Shown here: piece by piece, positions 1-9,626 of the stretch
Position numbering within the stretch: position 1 is the stretch's first letter
Layout: the number at the start of each line of letters is the position of its first letter
Assembly (NCBI GenBank): GCA_037176905.1
Contig: JBBBWG010010890.1
Span: 1 to 21,267, forward strand
Direction: 5' to 3'
DNA length: 21,267 nt
DNA from: Azolla pinnata
Lineage: Eukaryota; Streptophyta; Polypodiopsida; Salviniales; Salviniaceae
Translations under genes and position numbers: made by a program
Notes under the pieces: generated by a model
Database searches by the model: none
Seen by the model: the letters and a program-made list of their open reading frames with translations, nothing else
What the model was told of the DNA's origin: nothing

Positions 1-840
1 GCGCTCGGCGCCGCCGCCGCCGCCGAGGTCCAAGAGCACGCGGCCGGCGCGCTCTTCAGCCTCGCCCTCGCCGACGAGAACAAGAACCCGATCGGCGTGC
101 TCAACGCCATCCCCGCCCTCCTCCGCGTCCTCGTCCAGCAGCAGCAGCCGGCGGCGCCGGCCCCGACGCTCAACGCCCGCCTCGACTCCGCCATGGCCCT
201 CTACCACCTCTCCCTCTCCCCGACCAACCGCGCGAAGCTCGTCCGCGCCGGCGCCGTCCCCGTCCTCCTCGAGCTCGCCGAGTCGTCGGCCCGCCACCGG
301 CCCCCCGACCTCGCCTCGCGCGCGCTCCTCATCCTCCTCAACGCCGCCGCCGTCCCCGACGGCCGCACCGCCCTCCTCGAGCTCGATGCCGTCGCTCGCC
401 TCGTCCGCCTCCTCGCCCTTCTTCCCGCCGCCGCCGCCGACGCTCCCGCTCACGATCCCGGTCCCGATCCCGCCGCCGCCGCCCACGACATCGCGGAGCA
501 AGCCACCGCCGTCCTCTTGATCCTCTCCCAGGGGAACATGCGGTTCAAGCCCATCGCGCTCAAGGCCGGCGCCCACGAGCTCCTCACCGCATTGGCTGAC
601 CGAGGCACTCCCCACGCTCGCGAGAAAGCCCTCGCTCTGCTCGCCGTCCTCAAGGAGAGCTCTGCCGCCGCCGCCGCCGCCGCCTCCACCGCCACTGCTG
701 ATGCGTCTACCACCTTAGGTGCAGAAGGAGGAGGTGAAGGAGGAGGAGGAGGAGGAGGAGGAGAGGATGCTATGGTGCCCTCTCATTCTTTCAAGAGTAA
801 TGAGGAGACGAACTCGTCCACCTTCGGAAACTCCGCCTAG
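1..840 (+). CDS. U-box/ARM-repeat E3 ubiquitin ligase, PUB38/40/41-like, 3' part
   Basis: Frame 1 is open from the first base to the TAG at 838-840, giving 279 residues of a protein whose start lies left of the window. The visible part is a run of leucine/alanine-rich ARM-type helices. Near its start it reads EVQEHAAGALFSLALADENK, which I recognise from the ARM region of plant PUB38/PUB40/PUB41 proteins. Later ARM-like segments include TALADRGTPHAREKALALL. Family members carry an N-terminal U-box that recruits an E2 enzyme, and ARM repeats that bind substrates; the U-box is not in this window. The tail after about residue 220 is low complexity: an alanine run, then a glycine/glutamate run coded by GGA/GAG triplets. 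The gene is strongly GC-rich in third positions. The C-terminal limit is uncertain because a short intron inside the low-complexity tail cannot be ruled out. The family call is firm; the exact paralogue is not. Confidence 0.86.
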   Translation, partial: ALGAAAAAEVQEHAAGALFSLALADENKNPIGVLNAIPALLRVLVQQQQPAAPAPTLNARLDSAMALYHLSLSPTNRAKLVRAGAVPVLLELAESSARHRPPDLASRALLILLNAAAVPDGRTALLELDAVARLVRLLALLPAAAADAPAHDPGPDPAAAAHDIAEQATAVLLILSQGNMRFKPIALKAGAHELLTALADRGTPHAREKALALLAVLKESSAAAAAAASTATADASTTLGAEGGGEGGGGGGGGEDAMVPSHSFKSNEETNSSTFGNSA

Positions 841-1158
841 TCTCCATCCGATCCGATCCGATCCGATCCTCTCTATCCGATCCCCCCCCCCCATCATGTG
901 AATCTCCCCGCTGTATGTTTTCCTCCCTCCGTGAGACCGCATGATTCGGATTGTCGAAAACTGTTCTTAATAAGCGACTCGCTGCTTGCCTGCCTGGTGT
1001 GTCGACCATCAACTCGAGGATCGTTCAGTTGATCACCAACTCGAGGATTCTTTAGCCGGTGGCAGGCCAAAGGGAGGCACTAAACTCCCCGGGAGACAAA
1101 AGAAACCCTGTCGGATTTGTATAGTGGTGCCTTGTCCGCCATTGCTTCAGGATGGTCT

Positions 1159-1214
1159 TGATGGGGTTTGTAGAGCCCGCCCCCGCCCCCTTCCTGATGG
1201 GGTTTGTAGAGCCC
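1159..1214. repeat. Short direct repeat, 20-bp unit, 36-bp period
   Basis: The 20-mer TGATGGGGTTTGTAGAGCCC occurs at 1159-1178 and again, identical, at 1195-1214. The two copies are separated by a C-rich 16-base spacer. This looks like a recent local duplication in the PUB 3' flank, with no coding role that I can see. Confidence 0.85.
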
Positions 1215-1575
1215 TAATTTATTTGTCTCCATAATTGTATCTATTACATTATTCACATGCCCTGTTTCTATCCCGTGTAATCATGTTGTGAATCTTCTCA
1301 TTTTCGCCACCAACTCTCCAACAATACGAGGCAATCCGATCTCGTGATGCATATGGTTGTCTCGTTTTAGATCTTCTCGGTGAGAAGACGAGCCATTTCC
1401 TGATTGCGAGTGAGATGAGAGCATCCACGATATAACATGTTGGCACGGGCGCAATCCGCGTCATCGATCCGCTGGAACCGATCCATTTCGATCCTGATGC
1501 AAGTATCGATATCGATTCGTCAAAGCACGGGTAACGCCGAAGCTCAAGCTCAAGGAATCCCCTCTCGAAAAGACC

Positions 1576-1594
1576 CCCTAACCCTAACCCTAAA
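1576..1594. repeat. Interstitial telomere-like tract / telo-box
   Basis: The tract reads CCCTAACCCTAACCCTAAA, three adjacent telomere-like units. The first two have the six-base CCCTAA form and the last the plant CCCTAAA form. It lies about 180 bases upstream of the candidate micro-ORF at 1775. Telo-boxes (AAACCCTAA) are known promoter elements of plant housekeeping and translation genes and are bound by TRB-type proteins. A promoter role here is inference from position. Confidence 0.8.
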
Positions 1595-1746
1595 TGAGGA
1601 ACGTCTTCTTCACACAAATAGAAGGGTAATGGATGAGGGGTATGCGTAGAATTACAGAAGAAGGGCAGTCTCGTTATTATGATATACTACACTGTCCTCC
1701 CTCTTGTATCACGACGACGCAGAAGAAGCATTTTCTGTTCGTCAGG

Positions 1747-1769
1747 GAGAGAGAGAGAGAGAGAGAGAG
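1747..1769. repeat. (GA)n microsatellite
   Basis: Uninterrupted GA dinucleotides end five bases before the ATG at 1775. GA tracts in plant 5' leaders and promoters are typical binding sites for BBR/BPC GAGA-binding proteins. Here the tract would lie in the leader of the micro-ORF. Confidence 0.9.
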
Positions 1770-1774
1770 CGGCC

Positions 1775-1894
1775 ATGGCTGGGCAGATGGAGCTGCGCAC
1801 GAGATCTCTCCTCATCTTTCAGTTGCTTGATTACCTCTTCATCATCGTCTTCCTGTGCTTCATGGCCTTCTTCGTCTCCAAGCTCTTGATCTGA
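1775..1894 (+). CDS. Candidate 39-residue single-pass membrane micro-protein
   Basis: I do not recognise a family. The ATG at 1775 sits in a strong plant initiation context (GCGGCCATGGCT) right after a GA-tract leader, and the frame ends at TGA 1892-1894. The predicted peptide starts MAGQMELRTRSLL and continues into an almost unbroken hydrophobic stretch from about residue 12 to 39, including YLFIIVFLCFMAFF, ending SKLLI. The basic residues (two Arg) precede the hydrophobic segment, as in a small signal-anchor or tail-anchored protein. The same frame is open upstream to an ATG at 1679, but that extension is arginine/GA-repeat coded and looks like leader. Telomere-like motifs about 180 bases upstream fit a promoter. 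It could instead be a chance ORF or an upstream ORF of a longer transcript; no conservation can be checked here. Confidence 0.4.
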   Translation: MAGQMELRTRSLLIFQLLDYLFIIVFLCFMAFFVSKLLI

Positions 1895-4800
1895 AACCCC
1901 ATGGACGCGGCCTTCCCTTTCCTCCACCGATTTCATGGTACTTCCCTCCTTTTTTTCCTCCCTCTCTCTTTTTCTCTCTCTGATTGCTCTTCTTTGTGTT
2001 CTTTTCGCCTTTCCTTCTCTTTTCTGCCGGTTCTTGGATGGATCGACAAAAACCTAATGGATTCATGAAGCGCCAGATGTGATCCTTGTGAAAGAAATAA
2101 GAAAAGATCTGTCATTATGAATGCGGACCTTCGATTTCTCCCTCCCGATTCAAATCAGGAGTGTTTTGCCATAGTTGTAAGGAGAATCATTGTGTCAAGC
2201 CTTGTATATTTATGGAAGAAGAAACTTTCGTTTCCCACGAATCAAACAACAAATGCTTTTGCCTAGCTTTAGGAAGAATCATAGCGTGTAGACATGGAGA
2301 GAAACCTGAGAAGAACGTAGTAAAACTATTGCTCCTCTAGGAAAACAGTACTCACGTTATAGTCCTTTCTATTTGGAGGATTCTGACTCGAATAGCAATC
2401 TAGTTGAGAAGACATAAATATCGTTTCTTCTAGTGAACTTTGGTTACCTCAGATTCTCCACTGAGGCGCCGTTCCTACATTGACATAAATTTTGGCCAAC
2501 GTGATGATTCAGATATAGAGTAATACTTTCCATCTGCAGTGGATCCTTGGATAGCTTTATATACAGATTAACTCTCCTAGGTGATTTGGTCTCATTCAGC
2601 TTCAGTGAAGGGGCTCTATAAAACCAAGTGTGTCGACTACAGAGTTAGGTTCAGTGATTGAAGGTGTAATTATCAGAGTTTCCTTTTTTAGACTATGAAA
2701 TGGATTTCATCAACTTAAACCATGCCTGAAGGATAGCAAGATCCATTGGCATCTGTTGATAGGTGTAGCATCTCCTATATTGTATCTGTTGACAGCTGTA
2801 GTATTTCATCATGGTCCAACTCATCACAGTGTGTAGTTGATAGGTGTAGGCAATGTCCTTTAGTACAAGTGTTTATGAATCCAATGAGGCAATGCTGGAA
2901 TTCTGAAAAATGCTTCATTTTTCTGAATAAGACCTGTGGAAACGGAAGTTATAATTAAGTGGCATAGGTGCAACGACTTTTATCATACATCGAATTTTGA
3001 AACCTCGTGTCTGCATGCTACTCCATAATAACAAGGCCATTGAGGTTAATTTTACTTGGTTTTGGACGACCCTCTTCATAGTGAGTTCGAGATGCTGACA
3101 AAATATTTGTGCAGGTGTCCCAAAGCAGAAAGAAGCATTTACAAGAATAATTTGTTCGAGAAAATACTACAAACCCTGATTGGGAATTCTTACATTACTA
3201 TTGGGCGGGCGTCTTCGGATCTCTATTCCATGACTGTTGTTTATTAATCTATTAAATATTATCATGGGGACAGAAATCTTGTCTGTAACTTTTGAGAATT
3301 CGATGCCTTGATTATAGCACACTTTTGCATGTGCCGCTAATTTTTCGTAACATGGTCTACTCTTTTAGAATTTGCTGGTTATTCTTACAAGAGGCACACT
3401 GCCAGAGATAATAGAAAGCCCTCCTGCCGCCTGCACTATGGTTCTTGGTAACTTGTAGGCCTTGATGGAAGCCCACCATTTATAAGTGCATGCTTGAGAG
3501 TCATAGTGAAGCTTAACCTTTGCACATAAGGAAAATTAGTCTCGTTTGCGCCGCCAAGTGTTTATGTGAGCTTGTATATGGTATCACAACTTTTACATGC
3601 TGTCTTCAAGCATTCTTTGTACATGATTGGATGACAAACTGTGATGCTCCTTGGTACCAGATCGAAGCACTAAGGCATATGCTGAATCAACTCGTTGGCT
3701 CTACTGCGATGTGAGCTGTGAGATCTGTAAGATGAATAAAATCCGTATTTCATGTTGAGAAAAGAAGCTTGTAGAGGTGATCCGTTTATAAATCTGAATG
3801 CAGCTTAGCATCACTATCTCGTCTTACAGGTGTGTAAACATGAGAAGGGGAACATCCGTTGGCAAATTACAGTGCTAATACTGCATTTCATCCTATAAAG
3901 CATGTGAACTTGGAAGGAAATTCACATTGCCTAACATCTTGCACCTTGAATTGTGGCTGGATCTTTGAGAGTAGTGCAAAAAAAACTGCATTTGCAGATT
4001 CTACTCCAATCAAGTGATGGATGATGACTGGGACTTGGTACCAGGCGCCCGAGATGTTCTCTTGTGCAGCACATCTCGACCGGCAAGAAGTAACGTGAGT
4101 TCTGACATTTCTTGGCTTCAGAGCATTTAAGAACATCTCTTGCATTTAAACAGTTCATCGATGGTGGATCGCCGAATGTAAAGGATGTCACGACCCATTG
4201 GTTGATCGCCGAATGTAAAGGATGTCATGGCCCATCGGTTGAAACACTTTTGCTTCCGGTTTGATGCATCTGAGCATGGATAAAACGGGGTGTGGCCCAG
4301 AATGTCGGATGTCTTGTGGGACTCTGGGACCTGTCCCAGAGATGCATCAGTAAACAAAGATGAATGGATGGAGAAAGTAAGTAAGATCGCCGGCCATGTC
4401 GATCCATCCAAAAGCGACACGAGAGGCCTCATCTCGAACTGTATGGTTGTGCTATGCAGCACCAATGGTCTCTATGGGCTGACTAATCAAATCTGTTGAG
4501 AAAGAGTTTCTTTTTGCATCGACGTAAAACATACGTGTTCTATCTATCTAATTCACCATAAAAGTCTATCTCCTTTTGGCATTGATGCGAGTCGCTTTGT
4601 TGGATTTGGGCTCCAGTAGTAAACTGAATCGCCGGAATTACTCAGACATAGTAACCGCTACATATTGTCTTGCTCTATATGCATACTAGAAGTGTGAGAC
4701 TCGTATTTCCAACGGACTCCTTTGTTGCTTCTGATCTGAAGCTCTCTAGTACTTTTATGAAGTCGTCAATCTAGAGGGCGAGTCCCACATTTGGATGCCC

Positions 4801-5280
4801 AAGACATATGTACGCACTAGGTGCACACATGTGGGTTTACAGACAAGTTCTCGCACATGCTTGTACTTAAATGCAAGGAGCAGGGTAGCTGTTAGCTGTT
4901 ACCACGTAATCCTCTTGGGCCGATGTTCCAGCCTTCCATGCCTGGCAATAACGAATTGGACATTCCGTCGAGCTGAATGCCCAACAGCCGGGGACCATTA
5001 GGGAACCGATTCGCCCCCCCCGTTCGAGCAACACAAGGCAAGTTTGAGTGTATACAACAAGCATGCTCGATTGTATGTATGCAGTCCGGTTCGATCGATC
5101 AGGAGGGCTACGTATTGTTTCGGTTCTGCTCGAATCTCTCACCTAATCGATCAATCGATCCATGAAACGATTAGCGAATCCATGGAGTGATGCTATATGT
5201 AGAGAGGACAAGGTTGTTTTAATTAGTGAGGGTTAAAATTGGATTAGCTAACTACAGCGCGCTAATTACAGGTGGCCGTA
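1895..5280. other. Long intergenic stretch with no recognisable gene
   Basis: About 3.4 kb of mixed, mainly AT-rich sequence. ORFs on both strands are under about 115 codons and show no domain or motif I recognise; several begin at non-ATG codons. A TATA-like CTATAAAA lies at about 2617 with no clear gene after it. Visible structure is a pyrimidine-rich block (about 1935-2030), a triplicated GTTGATAGGTGTAG-like word around 2755-2850, and a 37-bp tandem duplication at 4167-4240. The part near 5200-5290 is probably the ZHD promoter. No intact transposon ends or coding remnants were seen. Confidence 0.5.
4167..4240. repeat. 37-bp tandem duplication
   Basis: Two adjacent copies, 4167-4203 and 4204-4240, share the core GATCGCCGAATGTAAAGGAT and then diverge at a few positions (TGTCACGACCCATTGG against TGTCATGGCCCATCGG). 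It is a small imperfect head-to-tail duplication in non-coding DNA with no function that I can assign. Confidence 0.88.
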
Positions 5281-5351
5281 GTTAAGTGCGGGGATTAGGT
5301 CTAATCTTTGCCCTAATCACTTCCCGCTCCTCGCACAGGAACAGGGACAGG

Positions 5352-5394
5352 GAAGAAGAAGAAGGAGAAGAAGAAGAAGAAGAAGAAGAAGAAG
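5352..5394. repeat. (GAA)n purine tract in the probable ZHD leader
   Basis: Nearly pure GAA triplets with one GGA interruption. It lies in the probable first 5' UTR exon of the ZHD gene, upstream of the likely donor at 5463. Purine-rich leader tracts of this kind are common in plant genes. ORFs across it encode only low-complexity Glu, Lys or Phe/Ser runs and are not taken as genes. Confidence 0.85.
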
Positions 5395-5399
5395 ACCCG

Positions 5400-6096
5400 A
5401 CCGAGATCTGTCTGCTGCTCCCGCTCCCGCTCTTCCCACCCGCTCCGCACTCTCGTCTCCTGGTAAGCTTCTCTGCCTGTCCTCCCCTCGCCATATCTGC
5501 CCGCTTGATCTCTGCCTTTCCTTCTCTTCCCTTCCCTTTCCCTGCATTTCTTGCACACAGCAGCAAACAGGGCTTGCTTCAGCCTCCGTGGCTCGCTTCC
5601 ATACCCCCTCTTCCTCCTCTTTCGTTTCCCTTCCCGTCTCCATTTGGTGGATTCGGGTTCCTTTCTCAAGCGCATTCCTTGTGCCTTTTCTTCATCTTTT
5701 TCTGCTTAGGGTTTCGCCTCCTCCCCTCCTCCCCCCAGCTGCTGCTCCTCCGCGTAATTCAAGTTTCTCGGCATTTGGAGGAACGACGCAAAAGACATCG
5801 GCGGACAGCAGGTCCACCTGCCAAGGTATCCTTGTTTCCTTTTGTTGAAAAATAGGGCCCTTCGAAAATGATGATGGGTTCCTTGTGTCTGTAATGGTAC
5901 CTCACTCCCTTGCTCCCTCTTCCGTGGTTGAAGAAGACGATGTGCAGAGGAAGCTGGATGAAGAAGATATAGGAACATAAAGGAGAAGGGAAGCCGAGGG
6001 GGACGAAAAGGAGGGGAAGAGAGGAAGGAGTTCAGAGACCGGGAGCTCATTTGTCCTTGATGAACTAAGAAGAAAGCATCGTCTGCGCCAGGAACC
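5400..6096 (+). promoter_or_regulatory. Probable spliced 5' leader of the ZHD gene with two tiny uORFs
   Basis: Two candidate leader introns are visible. One runs 5463-5709: donor GTAAGC after CTCCTG, acceptor TTTTTCTGCTTAG after a pyrimidine tract. The other runs 5826-5947: donor GTATCC, acceptor ATGTGCAG. The last leader exon (5948-6096) would hold two minute uORFs, at 5958-5972 (four codons plus stop) and 6060-6068 (Met-Asn-stop), ahead of the main ATG at 6097. Leader introns and uORFs usually tune expression. The transcription start is not visible, and the splice sites are read by eye. Confidence 0.5.
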
Positions 6097-7416
6097 ATGA
6101 GCATTTCATCCATGGAGAGAGATGGGCTTCACCGGTTCTCGAACGGTCAGTACGGTTCTTTACAAGTGTCCAACGGTGGGGGGGGTGGGACAGGGTCAGC
6201 GATCTCATCGCGGGACGGAAGCCCCGAGACGACATTCAAATGGAACAATCAACAGCATAGACATGGTCAGAATCATCAGCAAGCGCAGCATCGTCCTGCG
6301 ATCGAGGAGGCGAAAGCCCAGAGAAAGCCTCAGATTCGGTATCGCGAATGCATGAAGAATCATGCGGCTTGCTTGGGCGGGCATGCGGTGGACGGCTGCG
6401 GCGAATTCCTACCCAGCGGGAAGGAAGGAACGCCGGAAGCGCTCAAGTGCGCTGCTTGCAATTGCCACCGAAACTTCCATCGGCGTGAATTCGTCGGAGC
6501 TGGTGGTGAGCAGACATGCCGATGCGGGGCCACGATCATCAGAGCTGCTTCCTATGCTCTGCCCCAGCCCCTGCTCCGACCTATCAGCCCCGTCGTCCGC
6601 GAGAAAACCAAATCCCACCACCAAATCGCTTCCTCGGCTGACATCTCCCCCCACGCCCAGTTCATCATGCCCCTCGCCCAATTCGAAGAGGAAGAGCAAG
6701 AGGAAGAGGAAGAGGAGGAGGAAGATGATGACTATGATGAGCCTCCCACCCACAACCACAACCACAACCACCACCACCACCACCACCACAACAGCAATGC
6801 CCGCCCCGGCTCGTCCCTGTCCTTGTCCTCCAAGAAGAAGCGGTTCCGCACCAAGTTTACGGCCGACCAGAAAGAGAAGATGCAGCGCTTCGCCGACACG
6901 ATCGGCTGGCGGATCTCCAAGCCCGATGAAGATGCCGTGCAGAGCTTCTGCGACGACGTGGGCGTGCCGAGAAATGTCTTCAAGGTGTGGATGCACAACA
7001 ATAAGCATATGTCGGGCAAAAAAATGTAAGCTCTTTCGCCTTGGTTTTATCTTGTTTCCATCCTCTTGATCAGCTTGCCAGCAGTCAGCAGCATTACTTC
7101 GTGGTGTAGATAGAATGATAGTCGGTATGCTTCTTGTGTAGATGGATAGATTGTCGGCGGGTATGCTTCTAGGGTTAGATCGGTAGAATATCGATGATGT
7201 CGGCATTCTTTTCGATTCTCCTCATGCTTTTGAGTTTGTTAAGTCCTTATATACATGTATGTGTGCGCGTGTGTGTTATATATATATTTTTCCTTCCTTT
7301 TTTTACACCCTTGCAGAGGTGGTGGAGGCGGTGGGTCGGAGCTCTCAGGAAGGAATTATGACAGTCCGGAATATGATCTCGTAGGAAAGAACTGTGAAAG
7401 CCCGTCCAATTACTAA
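6097..7416 (+). CDS. Zinc-finger homeodomain (ZF-HD/ZHD) transcription factor, two coding exons
   Basis: Model: join(6097..7025, 7317..7416), 342 residues. Residues about 78-131 form the ZF-HD dimerisation zinc finger: RYRECMKNHAACLGGHAVDG, then CGEFLPSG and CAACNCHRNFHRREF. Residues about 246-309 form the divergent plant homeodomain: KKKRFRTKFTADQKEKM, WRISKPDED, and recognition helix VFKVWMHNNK. ZHD proteins homo- and heterodimerise through the finger and bind ATTA-core DNA in the nucleus. Between the domains are an acidic run (about 197-214) and a histidine run (about 225-231). The N-terminus is Gly/Gln/His-rich. The homeodomain's end lies at a donor (AT|GTAAGC, 7026) with acceptor TTGCAG at 7311-7316. 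Splicing adds a 33-residue tail (Gly6-SELSGRNYDSPEY..., ending SPSNY) before TAA 7414-7416. Without splicing the protein stops at once after GKKM (7027-7029, 310 residues). Family identity is firm; the tail exon is likely but needs transcript support. Confidence 0.95.
7026..7316 (+). other. Candidate terminal intron of the ZHD gene
   Basis: The donor GTAAGC overlaps the stop codon read when the intron is retained: exon end AT plus G gives ATG, then TAA. The acceptor TTTTTTTACACCCTTGCAG follows a strong pyrimidine tract. The exon after it stays in frame for 100 bases. A TA/TG-rich microsatellite-like stretch lies at about 7255-7290. Confidence 0.72.
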
Positions 7417-7535
7417 TATCGATGCTTCATATATTTGTATTCTGCTAACTAGATGGAACGGGCGGAGAGGACAGGGCAGGGATCCTGTTCCTGGGAAATG
7501 TGTAACTTCTTGTTCGAGTTCCTTCCTTTCTTTTA

Positions 7536-7562
7536 TCTCTCTCTCTCTCTCTCTCTCTCTTC
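7536..7562. repeat. (TC)n microsatellite
   Basis: About thirteen uninterrupted TC units just after the ZHD coding region, probably in its 3' UTR. It is likely length-polymorphic, with no coding effect. Confidence 0.9.
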
Positions 7563-9612
7563 TGGGCTCTGATTGAATGATAACTTGTGCGGCGAAAATT
7601 GCTGGCAGTCAGGAAAAGCCTACCTAGGTTTGTGCCGTAGTATTAACTTTCTAACTTCGGGGATTTGGTGGAATGGAGTTGTGTGTTTTTTACTTGGAGG
7701 ATATGAAACTTTTTTCTGTTTCTGTTGGTTGTCACTAGCTAGAGTTTCCATCAGTTTGTGCTCTCTCCAACTATGGCGATGCATGAGGATATGTAAACGA
7801 TTCTGTACATGTATATTTATATAGACGTATTTGCAACTGCCTCTTTATTTATATCACATATAATGTGTACATATAGTGTATTGTGCGGATGCATTGGGGA
7901 GGGAGGGAGATAATAGATATGTGTCGTGTGTGCAAGCATATTTGGGTTTTTTCAGGACTACAGCAGGCAGGCAATCATGCCCAAAAGCTAGTGACCTCAT
8001 GTCATGCAATGTTTGCCTGAAAGAATGAATTTTGATGTACTATTTAAGAAGTGTTGCCCCAATTGTCAAGTACTTCTGTTACAACCTTCAATATCAGAGT
8101 TTTTTGATGATATATGTTTTTGGTGAATATACATGTCGTCATTGTGGTTTTTGCGGACTGTGGTATTGATTGCTTTGGGCGTAATTTTGAGGGAAAAGCC
8201 TTGCAATTTTGTTCTAAATAGCAGCCTGCAATGCTGTTCAAATGCTTCTCTGGGAGTTCAATGGTATAAGGATATGGCATAGTTTCTTGAAAGAGGTGGA
8301 TTGTGAAGACTATGGTACTTAAAAGAGAGTGCAGTGTCTAAGATCTCAAAGATTTGTTTGTGGTGAAAGGCACATAGATGCGGTAAAGTTGTTAGAAACC
8401 GATGTTTGGTAACAAAAGTTAAACTTGATGTTTATTTGCATTAAAAAAACATTGTAATTCAATCTTTTGAGCCCATAAGTTATGGATGTGAATCTGTTTG
8501 TAATCGAGTGTTGTAAGCCTTTATGTGTACGAATTCGGCTTCTAACTCTGTTAATCTGTGCCAGTCAACATCTCCGATGCAACTTTCAGCGCTTTGCAAT
8601 TGGATCTCGTGAGATCATGTATAAAGTAATCGACTCCCAGGAATTGTATTTGCATTGGTACCTTATGCTGCAACACATTGATCAAACTCAGCTTGTTTAT
8701 TTATATAAGTGCAGGAAGACAGTCTAGATTGTCATGCTCAGATTGTGATATGGCACCAATTGCTTGGTGAGTTTGGGCTTTTGGAATCGACTCCATTGCT
8801 CACCATGCTAAGCTCTGTGCCTTGTTCATTTGATTTGTCAGAGTTAGGTCGAGCTTTATACGGAACAAAGAAATTTTGGGGAAGATTTAATGAATTGTAG
8901 ACCATGCAATGACAGCTCTTGCAAGATTTGAATTGATATCTGCAAAGAGATCATTGGGGAGGTTCCAAAGATATCTGCAACGAGATTCCGAGATCATTGA
9001 TGGTAGGGCATCCATCACTAAGGAGTTTCGAAGATTCAAAGGCTTCTTAATGGCTTGGAAGGAAGGATGGTCCTGTGGATCGAAGCGCGTGTTGAGATCC
9101 GCGTTAGATGCTGCAAAACACAAATAGTTGCTACTGTTGCACAAGATTGTAACTGTATCAGCTCGATGCTATGGAAAAAGACCCTTCTATTATGGTCTGA
9201 AAATCTGGATTTCGTAATGGTGTGGAAACCTTCTTCCAATTGGGGCAAAGCTTGCCGAATCCCGATATCTTTGCTGTCACTACAATAGCTTGAGAATGTC
9301 GTGCTGGTTTCTTGTTGCTCAATTGGTGGTATTCGTTCTGTCGAAGACCTTATGACGTGAAGGATTGGAGACTGTGTACGTGGAGCGTAAAGAAGGTGTG
9401 TGCATCGGCCAAAGGTTGATGTGGTCTAGGAAACACGTCACATGACCATGCGCCAGTGTATCCATTACACCTTGAAAATTCAAGTCTTGATTGGGTCAAC
9501 TTGACAAGCCGGCAATATGGAATATATAGAGGACACCTTGGTTGGGCGGCTGATTGTAGGGACCCACTTTAGGTCGGTTCAGTAGACGAGAGATCTGAGA
9601 AGGTATCTTTAG

Positions 9613-9626
9613 TGGGGGGCCCCCCA
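9613..9626. repeat. Perfect 14-bp palindrome with G6C6 core
   Basis: TGGGGGGCCCCCCA is its own reverse complement. It lies in otherwise mixed non-coding DNA, 1.1 kb upstream of the invertase ATG. It contains a GGGCCC core of the sort bound by TCP-class factors, but no consensus flank is complete. Function unknown. Confidence 0.9.

Larger units (their letters stand above)
841..1774. other. PUB 3' flank and intergenic stretch
   Basis: No convincing gene. Just after the PUB stop are repeated CCGAT units (848-882) and a run of C (about 883-893), probably 3' UTR. Two short direct duplications follow (around 1009-1052 and 1159-1214), then a telomere-like tract at 1576-1594. ORFs here on both strands are short, without recognisable domains. 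The right end is probably the promoter and leader of the micro-ORF at 1775. Confidence 0.5.

Noticed and set aside
450..713. Minus-strand ORF inside the PUB coding region
   Set aside because: Alanine/serine-rich shadow produced by the GC-rich ARM-repeat coding strand.
1249..1617. 122-codon minus-strand ORF between PUB and the micro-ORF
   Set aside because: No domain, and it reads through the telomere-like tract; composition is not coding-like.
3888..4465. Overlapping minus-strand ORFs of 85-112 codons
   Set aside because: They overlap in different frames, cross the 37-bp tandem duplication, and show no family motif.
5286..5855. 189-codon plus-strand ORF across the ZHD leader, and antisense ORFs at 5313-5675 and 5317-5643
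   Set aside because: Encodes only low-complexity Glu, Pro/Leu/Phe/Ser runs from GAA and pyrimidine tracts, and crosses likely splice sites.
6409..7206. 265-codon minus-strand ORF opposite the ZHD gene
   Set aside because: It mirrors the plus-strand codon bias and acidic/His runs (poly-Val, Leu/Phe runs), with no recognisable domain; a shadow of the ZHD exon.
8909..9288. Basic ORFs of 72-77 codons considered as a transposon gag or DNA-binding remnant
   Set aside because: No zinc knuckle, protease, polymerase or transposase motif; they overlap other frames and have no flanking terminal repeats.
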